Below are positions 43,901-52,656 of a stretch of DNA of 64,000 nucleotides, in pieces. Positions within the stretch are counted from its first letter, which is position 1, and each line of letters opens with the position of its first letter. Made by a program: the position numbers and the translations under genes. The stretch lies in NCBI RefSeq assembly GCF_040253635.1, contig NZ_JBEJGX010000003.1, positions 8,829,501 to 8,893,500 on the forward strand, read 5' to 3'. Under the pieces are notes generated by a model that ran no database searches, was not told the DNA's origin, and saw only the letters and a program-made list of their open reading frames with translations. Source of the DNA: Streptomyces sp. Edi2. GTDB taxonomy: Bacteria; Actinomycetota; Actinomycetes; Streptomycetales; Streptomycetaceae.

Positions 43901-44617
43901 ATGGCTGAACGCGTGATCGCCGCCTGTGACGGCGCGTCGAAAGGAAACCCCGGGCCCGCGGGCTGGGCCTGGGTCATCGCCGACGGTGAGGGAACCGTCG
44001 TGCGGTGGGAGGCCGGGCCGCTGGGCACCGCAACGAACAATGTCGCCGAGCTCACGGCCCTGGAACGCCTGCTGGCCGCCACCGAGCCGGCCGTTCCCCT
44101 GGAGGTCCGGATGGACTCCCAGTACGCCATGAAGGCCGTCACCACCTGGCTGCCCGGCTGGAAACGCAAGGGCTGGAAGACCGCCGCGGGCAAGCCCGTC
44201 GCCAACCAGGAACTCGTGATGCGCATCGACGCGCTGCTCACGGACCGCTCCGTGGAGTTCCGGTATGTGCCGGCGCACCAAGTGGACGGCGATCCGCTTA
44301 ACGACTTCGCCGACCGGGCCGCCAGCCAGGCAGCGATCGTCCAGGAGGCCGCCGGCAGCGAACTCGGCTCTCCGCAGCCACCGCCGGCCTCCCAGCCCGC
44401 CCGGCCCGCCGGCCCGCGCCGGGGCGGCTCCGGTACGGCGGCAAAGACGGCGTCCTCGCCCAAGCGGCGAACGGGGAACGCGACGCGGACCCTCAATGCC
44501 AAGTTCCCCGGCCGCTGCCGCTGCGGACGCTCCTACGCGGCAGGCGAGCCCATCACCAAGAACCCGGACGGCTGGGGGCACCCCGCCTGCCGCGCGGGAG
44601 CCGGCAGCGCCGACTGA
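43901..44617 (+). CDS. rnhA: Ribonuclease HI with Cys-rich C-terminal extension
   Basis: 238 residues. The RNase H domain has all acidic residues: D10 (CDGASKGNPGPAG), E50 (NNVAEL), D72 (MDSQYAM) and D138 (NDFAD), with H126. A Pro/Ala-rich linker (155-200) leads to a C-terminal segment with C206, C208, H227 and C230, spaced like a small zinc site. It degrades RNA in RNA-DNA hybrids; the tail may bind nucleic acid. An in-frame ATG at 43889 is an alternative start. Confidence 0.88.
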   Translation: MAERVIAACDGASKGNPGPAGWAWVIADGEGTVVRWEAGPLGTATNNVAELTALERLLAATEPAVPLEVRMDSQYAMKAVTTWLPGWKRKGWKTAAGKPVANQELVMRIDALLTDRSVEFRYVPAHQVDGDPLNDFADRAASQAAIVQEAAGSELGSPQPPPASQPARPAGPRRGGSGTAAKTASSPKRRTGNATRTLNAKFPGRCRCGRSYAAGEPITKNPDGWGHPACRAGAGSAD

Positions 44618-44640
44618 AGTTACCCGGCCGACGCCTCCCG

Positions 44641-44931
44641 GAGGTACCGGCACGGGCCGGAGGCCCAGGCGATGTCCATCTCCGGACAGCACGGTGCCTG
44701 GACATCGCCGAGCGGGCGTTGCAGGTGGCCGGGGCGTCGGTCGGGGATGTGGTGCGGACACGCATCATGCTGACTGACGTGTCGCAGTGGGAAGAGGCCG
44801 CACGGGCCCACGGCGAGCGTTTTGCCTCCGTCCGGCCTGCCTGCACATTCGTGGAGGTTTCCCGGTTCATCGATCCTGATCGGCTCGTCGAGGTGGAAGT
44901 CGACGCGGTGATCGACGGGGGACCGAGCTGA
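44641..44931 (+). pseudogene. RidA/YjgF family remnant, N-terminus missing
   Basis: The reading frame ending at 44931 encodes the C-terminal two-thirds of a RidA-type protein: RCLDIAERALQVAGASVGDVV, RTRIMLTDVSQWEEAARAHGERF, VRPACTFVEVSRFIDPDRLVEVEVDAV. Upstream in the same frame the similarity fades before the conserved N-terminal strand, and no ATG/GTG with a ribosome site gives a full-length protein (about 130 residues). The only start in reach is TTG at 44719, giving 70 residues. RidA proteins deaminate reactive enamines/imines. Probably a decayed gene. Confidence 0.6.
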
Positions 44932-44994
44932 GCGGCTGGGTCTGCGCTGCAGCTCGGTCCCACCGATGCGAGGACGGGGGCCCGGCAGTCCGGG

Positions 44995-47304
44995 TCACCC
45001 ACGAGCCGCTGCGGCATCGGCTGCGCCGCTTGCCTGGTGTCCTGAGCCGGGATTGCCTCCCTTGGGGCTCGCCACCGGTACGTCGAGCGGGCGGGCGATG
45101 CCCACCACTCCCTCGTCGAGGCGCTGGAGATGGCGCAGCACACGGAAGGTGACCGTGCCCGATCGCAGTGCTTCGGAACCGGCGGCATCCAGCATCGCCG
45201 CGATGCTGACGCCGGATTCCACCTCGCCTTCGGTGCTCTCCTCCAGCACGCGGGCGACGATGAGATCGATGTTCTGCGCGATCCGGCGGCCTGCCCGCTC
45301 CAGGCGCGGGTCGGCCGCGATCGTCTTGCTGTACGGCACGAGTTCCGCCGTCGCCGCCAGGGAACGGGCGTGGTAGGCGGCGGTCTCCAGCAGCGCGACG
45401 AGGTACCGGGCGGTCCGACGCCGCACGCGCAGCGGGGTGATCGGATGGGTCAGGGGCTGGGTGGAGGCACGGAGATCGTCCAGCGCCGTGTCCAGATCGC
45501 GGGCCTTGCCCAGCAGGTCGACGGCCGGCCCGCCGCTGAGCTGTTCCACCGCGGCGGAGACGACATCCCGCAGCCGGACCAGCACCGTGCCCAGCTGCTC
45601 GTCCGTACGGCGGTCCGTGTGCACCGGCAGCACCACTACGGCGGCGATGATCCCGCACGCGGCGCCCAGCGCCGTCTCCTCGATGCGCAGCACCAGCACG
45701 GTCAGGCTGTAGGTGTTGAGCAGGGTGTAGAGCAGCCCGAGCATCGCGGTGACGAAGAACGACATCAGCGCATACGACAGCGGTGCGGTGAAGTACATCC
45801 CGAAGATGCAGAGCAGCACGAGGGCGAACGCGGGCCAGGTGTGGTCGCCGACCAGCCCGGCAAGCGCGACACCGGCGACCACCCCGAGGACCGTGCCCAG
45901 CAGCCGGCGGTAGCCCTTGACCAGGATCTCGCCCGTGGACGCGGTGTTGAGGAAGACGACCCAGCAGGTCAGCACCGCCCAGTACCAGCGCTGGCTGGAC
46001 AGGAACTCACCGCCGATGATGGCCAGCGTCGAGCCCACCGCGACCTGGCACGCGGCACGGGTGGTGGGCCTCCGGAGCCCGGTCCGGTCCTCCTCCGCCT
46101 CTTCGGCCTCCTCGGCACCGACGATCGCAAGGTCCTCGGCGTCGAACTCCTCACGTGAGCGCGTGGTGGCCGGGGAGTCGTCCGACTCGTCCTGCGGCCC
46201 GTCGAGTGCCAGCCGCAGACCCAGCACGGCCCGAGCGGTCTCACCGACCCCGCGGAAGACGTCCTGGACGACGGACGAGGCGCGCGGCAGGTTGTCCTCG
46301 TCGCGGTAGCCGAGCAGCCTGTTGCGCACATGGGCGAGCGCGGTGCCGCGGTCGTCGGGCGCACGCCGGGCGACCAGCAGGAGCAGAGAGTTCAGATCCC
46401 GGCGCAGGGTGACGGTCGACGCGTCCTCGGCCGGGGTACGGGTCGCCGTGGCCGGCACGGGGGCGTGCGGCAGATGCATGGTGAGGGTGTCCGCCCGCTC
46501 GGCGCTGCGGGCGTTGAGTATCAGCATGCCCAGCCGTTCGGCGGCGATCTCGGCATCCGCGACGCGGCGTTGCACCAGTCCCGCCGCGGCGGCGCTCTGT
46601 GTGCCCTCCTCCAGGAGGCCCTGGATCATCAAGGCCGCTTCGTGCAGCCGGGCGGTGTGCCGCCGCAGGTCGTCGAGGACCTTGTCCAGTTCGTCGGGGC
46701 CGGCGTCCAGCAGTTCCATCTGGGTGGCCAGCAGCTGGGCGAGCCGCGCCCGGAAGGCCTCGCGCAGCCGGTTCAGGGTGCGCTGGGGCGTCTCCGGGAC
46801 GACGGCGAACCGTACGACCGCGCTGCACGCGAAGGCGATGCCCAGGGTCAGATACAGCTCGGGGAGGGTGGGGACGGTGGCGTGGACGAACAGCGAGACG
46901 AAGTAGACCTGAAAGCCGATCAGGCCGAGCGCGGTGCCGCGGTCGCCGAACCGCCGGGAGTAGACGGCACCGAAGATCAGGAGGACGAAGAACACGTCAC
47001 CGGCGATGACCAGGGAGTGCAGCAGCGCCGCCAGCGACATGGCGGCCAGCGCGACGGGCAGGCCCAGCGCCAGCGTGATCGCCTGGCCGCGTACCTCCTT
47101 CTCCCTGATCGCGAAGGTGGCGACCATGGCCGCCATGGCGCCCGCGACCATCAGCGTGACGCCGGTGCCGAGCAGGGCGAGGACGACGAGGGTGAGCACG
47201 ATCGCCCCGACCGTCCGCAACCCCGCCTTCAGCCGCAGCAGTCCTGGGTCGGATGCCGCGAAGCGGTCCCAGGTTCTCGTCCCAGCCCGCCGTATCGCTG
47301 CCAT
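44995..47304 (-). CDS. FUSC-family membrane protein
   Basis: About 769 residues with two membrane blocks of 5-6 segments each (near 30-170 and 430-570) separated and followed by long cytoplasmic helical regions. This is the fusaric-acid-resistance/aromatic-acid-exporter-like (FUSC, YccS) plan. An acidic EEAEEAEED stretch lies before the second block. It may export aromatic acids or drugs. ATG at 47304 was taken; GTG at 47325 is possible, with no strong ribosome site for either. Confidence 0.85.
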   Translation of the reverse strand: MAAIRRAGTRTWDRFAASDPGLLRLKAGLRTVGAIVLTLVVLALLGTGVTLMVAGAMAAMVATFAIREKEVRGQAITLALGLPVALAAMSLAALLHSLVIAGDVFFVLLIFGAVYSRRFGDRGTALGLIGFQVYFVSLFVHATVPTLPELYLTLGIAFACSAVVRFAVVPETPQRTLNRLREAFRARLAQLLATQMELLDAGPDELDKVLDDLRRHTARLHEAALMIQGLLEEGTQSAAAAGLVQRRVADAEIAAERLGMLILNARSAERADTLTMHLPHAPVPATATRTPAEDASTVTLRRDLNSLLLLVARRAPDDRGTALAHVRNRLLGYRDEDNLPRASSVVQDVFRGVGETARAVLGLRLALDGPQDESDDSPATTRSREEFDAEDLAIVGAEEAEEAEEDRTGLRRPTTRAACQVAVGSTLAIIGGEFLSSQRWYWAVLTCWVVFLNTASTGEILVKGYRRLLGTVLGVVAGVALAGLVGDHTWPAFALVLLCIFGMYFTAPLSYALMSFFVTAMLGLLYTLLNTYSLTVLVLRIEETALGAACGIIAAVVVLPVHTDRRTDEQLGTVLVRLRDVVSAAVEQLSGGPAVDLLGKARDLDTALDDLRASTQPLTHPITPLRVRRRTARYLVALLETAAYHARSLAATAELVPYSKTIAADPRLERAGRRIAQNIDLIVARVLEESTEGEVESGVSIAAMLDAAGSEALRSGTVTFRVLRHLQRLDEGVVGIARPLDVPVASPKGGNPGSGHQASGAADAAAARG

Positions 47305-47325
47305 CACGGTGCCGTACACTCCCAC

Positions 47326-47720
47326 TTCTTGCCATGATCAGGGGTGCTCCAGCATCGCACGCCTGATCGGAACGCCTGAATCCGCATCGTGTCCGGGCAT
47401 CATCTGCGTCGCAGCCGTGTGGCACGTGCGGGTTCTCGTACCCCGCGAACCCCCTGCGGCCACACGAACTCTCCCGGCCTCGCGCACGCCTCCGCTTCCC
47501 GGACCGCTCCCTGGTTTTCCGGGTGTTAGCCAGGCGTTAGCCGATCACCAGTGGCGGCACCCAGGGTGGGTCACGAACGAACCACCACCCACCGGCCGGT
47601 CCCGCGGCCGGCTCTCCCGTGCGAGTCACCGCGGGGGCGGGGGAGGGCCGTGCGGGCCGCACGGCGGGTGGGACACACCGAGGTTTCTCCGGGCTCCGGA
47701 GAAAAGGGAGTTGATGACTG
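47326..47720. promoter_or_regulatory. Divergent promoter region with hairpin at 47684-47704
   Basis: 395 bp between the FUSC and DUF4232-like genes without a credible ORF. At 47684-47704 a perfect 9-bp stem TTTCTCCGG/CCGGAGAAA (3-nt loop) ends inside the AAAAGGGAG ribosome site of the downstream gene and could limit its translation. Confidence 0.4.
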
Positions 47721-48260
47721 ATGATCATCCGTGGTCTGCGTACCACCGCCACCGTCACCGCCGCTGTTGCCCTTGCCGTGGGAGCGGGCGCCGGCATGGC
47801 TTCCGCGGCCGGTGCGGCAGGATCCGGCGCGGCCGGCTCGTGCGGGCCGGGGACGCTGAAGGTCACGACCACCAGCGCGGGTTCGAGCCAGGTCGGAATG
47901 AATCACGAGGGCACCTACCTCAAGGTCACCAACACCGGCACGAGCACGTGCGCGATAAGCGGATACCCGGGTCTGGCGCTGGAGGGCGCCGGTCACACGG
48001 CCCTGAAGACCACCCCGCACCACGGCGACACCTACTTCGCCAAGGACCCGGGTGCACACGGGGTCACCCTGAAGCCGGGCAAGAGCGCCTTCGCCGACCT
48101 GGTCTGGACGCACGCCGGCCCCTCCTCCGCCCAGGCCAAGTACCTGCAGGTGTCCCCGACGGGCAGCAATTCGCACAGCGTCGTGGCGTTCGACAAGGCC
48201 GTCGACGGCGGGGAGCTGTCCGTGACGGCGTGGTCGGCGACGCCGCCCAGCGCTTCCTGA
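47721..48260 (+). CDS. Secreted DUF4232-like protein
   Basis: 179 residues. Signal peptide to about residue 29 (ASA-AG), then CGPGTLKVTTTSAGSS, GMNHEGTYLKVTNTGTSTCAISGYPGLAL and VTLKPGKSAFADLVWTHAG, as in DUF4232 proteins of streptomycetes, which carry a conserved Cys pair. Function unknown. AAAAGGGAG lies 11 nt before the ATG. Confidence 0.85.
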   Translation: MIIRGLRTTATVTAAVALAVGAGAGMASAAGAAGSGAAGSCGPGTLKVTTTSAGSSQVGMNHEGTYLKVTNTGTSTCAISGYPGLALEGAGHTALKTTPHHGDTYFAKDPGAHGVTLKPGKSAFADLVWTHAGPSSAQAKYLQVSPTGSNSHSVVAFDKAVDGGELSVTAWSATPPSAS

Positions 48261-48279
48261 CCCGCTTCAGGCAGCCCGG

Positions 48280-48306
48280 AGGCCCGGCGCACCGTGCGTC
48301 GGGCCT
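48280..48306. terminator. Bidirectional hairpin
   Basis: 12-bp stem AGGCCCGGCGCA/TGCGTCGGGCCT with one G-T pair, 3-nt loop and TT after it, between convergent genes. Confidence 0.7.
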
Positions 48307-48327
48307 TTGGCATGCCGCGTCCCGGTC

Positions 48328-49284
48328 TCAGCTCCGGGCGCCGGCCGGCAGCGCGCGGTACCAGTCGACGGTGGCGTCGAGGGTGGCGGCCAGCGGTATC
48401 GGGTGGACGCCGAAGGTCCGGGTGAAGGCCGCGGAGTCCATGATCTGCGGCTCGGTGTGCTGGTAGAACATCTCCGCGTACTCGTCCATGAACGCCGCGT
48501 CGAACGGCCCGAAGGGGCGCGGCTCGGGAAGGACGACTCGCTGCAGCGGGCGGCAGACCCGCTCCTCGATCATCGAGTGGATCTCGCGGGTGGTGGCGGC
48601 AGGCGCGGTGGGCAGATGCCAGACCCTGCCGTCGCCTTCCGGGTGCTCGCCGAGGGTGGCGAGGCCGCTCGCCACATCGCGGATGTCCGTGTAGCTGTGC
48701 GGCAGGTCGATGTCGCCCATGCCCAGGACCTCCCCTCCGGTCAGCGCGCCGGGGAAGACCGCCCCGCCGAGCGTGGAGTTGAGCACGCCGGGGCCGACGA
48801 AGTCCGCCGACCGGCCGAGGACGACCCGGGCGCGGCCCGCTCGGTGCGCGTCGAGATAGCGCGCGTCCAGCTCGGCCCGCATCCGCCCCTTGCGGCTGGT
48901 CGCCCGCCACGGAGTGTCCTCCGTCATCACCTCGCCGCGCGTCGGGCCGTACGGGTACAGCGTGTCCAGGACGACCAGGCGGGCACCCGTGCTCTCGACG
49001 GCGGCCAGCACCGCGCGCTGGACCTGCGGCATCACCTCGATCTGGCGGTGATAGTCGACGTTCACACAGTGGTACACCACGGCGGCGCCCTCGACGGCGG
49101 CCAGCGCCCCCTCCGGCGTGCTCACATCGGCGGCGTACCGCTCGATGCCCTCGGCACTGCTCTCCGGCGCCGAGCGGCTGACCAGCCGTACGGCGTGGCC
49201 GCGGCGGACGAGTTCGCCGGCGAGCGCGGTACCGGCGGGCCCGGCGCCCAGCACTGCATGGAGGGAAAGTTCTGCAGCAGACAT
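48328..49284 (-). CDS. NAD-dependent epimerase/dehydratase family protein
   Basis: 318-residue extended SDR. The nucleotide-binding motif is VLGAGPAGTALAGEL rather than TGxxGxxG. LVVLDTLYPYGPTRG, GRSADFVGPGVLNS and YTDIRDVASGLATL match atypical SDRs related to YesF/sugar epimerases. The usual YxxxK is not obvious. Monocistronic, divergent from the thioesterase gene. Confidence 0.8.
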   Translation of the reverse strand: MSAAELSLHAVLGAGPAGTALAGELVRRGHAVRLVSRSAPESSAEGIERYAADVSTPEGALAAVEGAAVVYHCVNVDYHRQIEVMPQVQRAVLAAVESTGARLVVLDTLYPYGPTRGEVMTEDTPWRATSRKGRMRAELDARYLDAHRAGRARVVLGRSADFVGPGVLNSTLGGAVFPGALTGGEVLGMGDIDLPHSYTDIRDVASGLATLGEHPEGDGRVWHLPTAPAATTREIHSMIEERVCRPLQRVVLPEPRPFGPFDAAFMDEYAEMFYQHTEPQIMDSAAFTRTFGVHPIPLAATLDATVDWYRALPAGARS

Positions 49285-49707
49285 GGCGATTGATTCCTTC
49301 TCTACGGGCCGGTGGCTGGCGGCCGGTGGTCGACGTTGCGCTCTGCTCTCTCACTTCTGTTAGAGACTATAACTCTCGTGATGAGGCATCGCAATGGGAG
49401 GGGTCGGTGGCTGTGCCAGGGGCCGACCCGCGGGGCGGACGCCCGCGGCGGCATCGGTGGCTGCCGCCGTTGGTGTCAGAGGGCGGCGGCGCCGTGCGTG
49501 GTGTGTGGAGTGCGGGGGCGGGGGAGTGCAGGGTCGGCGTGGGCATCAGTCGTGTGCCCGGCCGGAGGGCTCCCGGGGCCGCCGGCCGGTCGGCCGTGGG
49601 CGCCGGGACGGCCCGGCGCCCACGGCGGAACGCCGCCCCGTTCGGGGCGCTTTGCGCGGCAAGGGCGGAGCCCGGACCAGTGGAGCGCGAGGCGAAGGGC
49701 GTATGTC
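49285..49707. promoter_or_regulatory. Divergent promoter region, AGAG-N7-CTCT element
   Basis: 423 bp without a credible gene. Just upstream of the epimerase gene lies an AT-richer segment (49355-49385) with AGAGACTATAACTCT, a small inverted repeat containing a TATAAC -10-like box. The rest (49390-49700) is GC-rich with no recognisable signal. Confidence 0.35.
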
Positions 49708-50523
49708 ATGGGTGTCGGTTTCACGGAAGAGTCGACGCCGGTGACGGTCGCGGCCTCGGCGGTGCCGCAGCGCGTGGTGCTCGACGCCCGGCCGCAGGCG
49801 GCGCTGCGGCTGTACGGGGTGCCGCCGGCCGGGGCCGGTCCGGACTGCTATCTGCGGTGGGTGCCGTTGCTGCCGTCCTGGATCGAGCCGTGTTCCGTGG
49901 CGCTGCCCGGCCGGGGAGCCCGCTCCGCCGAACCGTCGCTGACCGACCCCGCGTATCTCAGCGCCCGCCTGGCCGCGGTGCTGGACGACTGGGCCGACCC
50001 CCGCCCGTTCGCGGTCTTCGGACACAGCGCGGGCGCGCTGCTGGCCTACGAGGCGAGCCGGCATCTGCGGCGCACCCACGGCCGCCTGCCCGCACTGCTG
50101 GCGGTGTCCTCGCTGTCGGCGCCGCATATCGATGCCTACAGCGCCGGGCTGCCGCCGCGCCTGACGGCCGGCCTGGAGGGCATCCGCGAACTCGTCGGCC
50201 CCATCCCCGAGCAACTGCTCGCCGACGCCCGTCTGATGGCCGCCGCCTGCACCCCGCTGCTGGCCGACTGCCTGCTGCTCCTGCACTACCGGCACCGCCC
50301 CGAGCCGCCGCTCGATCTGCCGCTGGCTCTCTACGGTGGCGAGCAGGACCTCGTCACCCCCGTGCAGGAACTCCAGGCCTGGAACGACCTGGTCACCACA
50401 CCCGCAAGCCCCCGGCTCTTCCCCGGCGGGCACACCTACCCGCAGACCGGGACGAAGGCGCTGGTGGACCACCTCACCGGGGCGCTCGGCGCCGTCATCA
50501 ACCGCCCCGTGGCGACGGCATGA
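49708..50523 (+). CDS. Type II thioesterase, alpha/beta-hydrolase
   Basis: 271 residues of the GrsT/RifR type: LYGVPPAGAGPDCYLRWVPLLP, ALPGRGARSAEPSLTD, nucleophile S107 in FGHSAGALL, acid in YGGEQDLVTPV and His in PGGHTYPQT. Such enzymes hydrolyse stalled acyl chains from carrier proteins. ATG at 49708 has GAAGGG upstream. Its ATGA overlap with the exporter gene and nearby ACP and ketosynthase genes indicate a thiotemplate pathway in this operon. Confidence 0.87.
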   Translation: MGVGFTEESTPVTVAASAVPQRVVLDARPQAALRLYGVPPAGAGPDCYLRWVPLLPSWIEPCSVALPGRGARSAEPSLTDPAYLSARLAAVLDDWADPRPFAVFGHSAGALLAYEASRHLRRTHGRLPALLAVSSLSAPHIDAYSAGLPPRLTAGLEGIRELVGPIPEQLLADARLMAAACTPLLADCLLLLHYRHRPEPPLDLPLALYGGEQDLVTPVQELQAWNDLVTTPASPRLFPGGHTYPQTGTKALVDHLTGALGAVINRPVATA

Positions 50524-52121
50524 CGGCCGCTGCGCCGGCCGGACCCGCGCGGCGCATGGGAGCGGCCGCCGTGGTGTGCCTCGGCCTGTTCATGCTCGGC
50601 CTGGACCTGACGGTCCTCAATGTCGCCGTCCCCGACCTGCAGGGCGACCTGGACACCTCCACCGCGCAGGTGCAGTGGATCGTGGACGGCTACGCCCTGG
50701 TGCTGGGCGGAACGGTGCTGGCCGCGGGGGCTTTCACCGATGCCTGGGGCCGGCGGCGTTCCTTCGTCTGCGGAGTGGCGGTCTGCGGGGGCGCCTCGCT
50801 CGGCGGCGCACTGGCCGGCCACCCGTGGCAGGTGATCGCCGCGCGCTGCTGCATGGGTGCCGGGGCGGCCCTGCTGATGCCGGCGACTCTGGCGGTCCTG
50901 CACCAGCTGTTCCCCGAAGCCCGCCTGCGCAGCCGGGCGATCGCCGTATGGGCCGCGGTCGGCGGTATGGGCGGCCTGTGCGGTCCGGTCATCGGCGGCT
51001 GGCTGGTGGAACACTCCTCCTGGCGCGCCGCCTTCTGGATCAACCTGCCGCCGGCCGCCGTCATCATCGCCCTGGCGCTCGTGCTGGTCCCCGAGTCCCG
51101 GGCGCGGCGGCATGCCGGCTTCGATGTGCCCGGCGCCGCACTGTCGGCCGCGGGGCTGCTGGCCCTGGTGTGGTCCATCACCGAGAGCCCGCACCGCGGC
51201 TGGACCAGCCCGGCCGCACTCACCGGATTCACCGTGGCCGCACTGCTGCTGGCCGCCTTCGTCGGCAGGCAACTGCGCACGCCCGCCCCCATGCTCCCGC
51301 TGTACCTGCTGCGGGTGCCGGGCATCGGAGTGGCCGCCGCGGCCCTCGCCCTGATGTCCTTCGCCATGTTCGGGGCGCTGTTCGTCCTGACCCTCTACCT
51401 CCAGGGCGTGCTCGGCTTCAGCCCCTGGCAGGCCGGTGTACGGACGCTGCCGCTGCCGGCCGGGCTCGCGCTCGGCGCGGTGTGCGCGGTGCCCGTACGG
51501 GCCCGGCTGGGCGGCAGGATCCCCGTCGTCGGCGGCCTGATGCTGGTGACGGCGGGCTTCGCCGTCCTGGCGACCACCACGCCCGACTCCGGCTACCCGC
51601 ACTGCGCGGCGTTCCAGCTGATCGCGGGCGTCGGCGCCGGACTGGTGGCGGCAGCGGCCACCGAATCGGTGATGGGCTCGGTCGCCACCGAACGGGCCGG
51701 GCTCGGCTCGGCCATCAACGACGCCACCCGCCAGGTCGGCTCCGCCCTCGGGGTGGCCGTCCAAGGCTCCCTGCTCGCGGCCGTCTTCACCTCCCGGCTC
51801 AGCACCTCCCTCACCGATCTGCACGCCCCCGCACTCGTGACGGAAGCGGCCGAGCACAGCATGCTGTCCGTCCCCGTACAGGCGATGCGCCTTCCCGGGC
51901 CGCTGCGCGACGGTGTGCTGGCCGCCGCGCGCCAGGCCTTCACGGACGCGATGACGCTCACCGCCGTCGTCGCCGGAGCCGTCACGCTGCTCACCGCTGC
52001 CGCGGCCGCACGCTGGCTCGGCCGGCCGCCCGGTGCGCACGAGGCCCGCCTCCCCGGTGACGGCCGTGTCGCAGCGCCGGCCGCGGCCGGGCCCGGGGAC
52101 CAGCCGCAACCGGCCCGATAG
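50520..52121 (+). CDS. MFS exporter, 14-TM DHA2 type
   Basis: 533 residues, about 14 membrane segments: LFMLGLDLTVLNVAVPDLQGDL, WIVDGYALVLGGTVLAAGAFTDAWGRRRSF, AVGGMGGLCGPVIGGWLVEHSSWRAAFWINLP. These match EmrB/QacA-type exporters of antibiotics. Coupled to the thioesterase by ATGA. Probably exports the product of the ACP-ketosynthase genes. Confidence 0.9.
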   Translation: MTAAAPAGPARRMGAAAVVCLGLFMLGLDLTVLNVAVPDLQGDLDTSTAQVQWIVDGYALVLGGTVLAAGAFTDAWGRRRSFVCGVAVCGGASLGGALAGHPWQVIAARCCMGAGAALLMPATLAVLHQLFPEARLRSRAIAVWAAVGGMGGLCGPVIGGWLVEHSSWRAAFWINLPPAAVIIALALVLVPESRARRHAGFDVPGAALSAAGLLALVWSITESPHRGWTSPAALTGFTVAALLLAAFVGRQLRTPAPMLPLYLLRVPGIGVAAAALALMSFAMFGALFVLTLYLQGVLGFSPWQAGVRTLPLPAGLALGAVCAVPVRARLGGRIPVVGGLMLVTAGFAVLATTTPDSGYPHCAAFQLIAGVGAGLVAAAATESVMGSVATERAGLGSAINDATRQVGSALGVAVQGSLLAAVFTSRLSTSLTDLHAPALVTEAAEHSMLSVPVQAMRLPGPLRDGVLAAARQAFTDAMTLTAVVAGAVTLLTAAAAARWLGRPPGAHEARLPGDGRVAAPAAAGPGDQPQPAR

Positions 52122-52392
52122 AGCGATAAGTCACTCGTTCGGAGGTGCCTTCAAGCCCGTTGCCCGAGCACCGGGTCGGAGAAGGTAGGGAGCGCGAGAC
52201 CGCCTCCGCACACCGGCCTCCGGTGTGCCTTCCGCCGCCCGCCTGGAGCCGCGATGACCAGCCCCGCCCGCACCGGCACGTTCCGGGGCGCCCCGGGCCG
52301 CTGCTGAACGGACGCGCGGTGCCGGTCCGCACCGGACGGCACCGCGCCCGTGGCCTTCGCCGGCACCCCCTCACCCACCGAAGGAGTCACCC
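52122..52392 (+). promoter_or_regulatory. Intergenic region with hairpin at 52208-52228
   Basis: 271 bp between exporter and ACP genes. A perfect 9-bp stem GCACACCGG/CCGGTGTGC with a 3-nt loop could end the thioesterase-exporter transcript or pause it. No ORF seen. Confidence 0.4.
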
Positions 52393-52656
52393 GTGTCCAC
52401 CCGTACCGAGCTGATCACCAGCACCCTCACCGAAACCTTCGATCTCGACCCGGCCCAGGTCACCCCCGAGTGCACCTTCGAGGATCTGGGGCTGGACTCG
52501 CTCGCGCTGGTCGAGATGGGGCTGATGCTGCAGGAACGGACCGGGATCTCGCTGGAGGACGTTCCCCTGCGGACGACCATCGAGGAGCTGGCGGCCCTCA
52601 TGGATGCCCGGGACCCCGACACGGCTCTGACCGCGGCGCCGAACAGCGGGGTCTGA
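52393..52656 (+). CDS. Acyl carrier protein
   Basis: 87 residues with the phosphopantetheine site FEDLGLDSLALVEMGL (S36). Acidic helix II and RTTIEELAALM complete the ACP fold. GTG start with AAGGAG 7 nt upstream; the stop overlaps the ketosynthase start (TGATG). It carries the growing acyl chain for the adjacent ketosynthase. Confidence 0.92.
   Translation: MSTRTELITSTLTETFDLDPAQVTPECTFEDLGLDSLALVEMGLMLQERTGISLEDVPLRTTIEELAALMDARDPDTALTAAPNSGV

Noticed and set aside
49386..49707. Plus-strand frame upstream of the thioesterase as an extended N-terminus
   Set aside because: Gly/Arg/Ala-rich with no domain; ATG at 49708 with GAAGGG gives a normal-length thioesterase.
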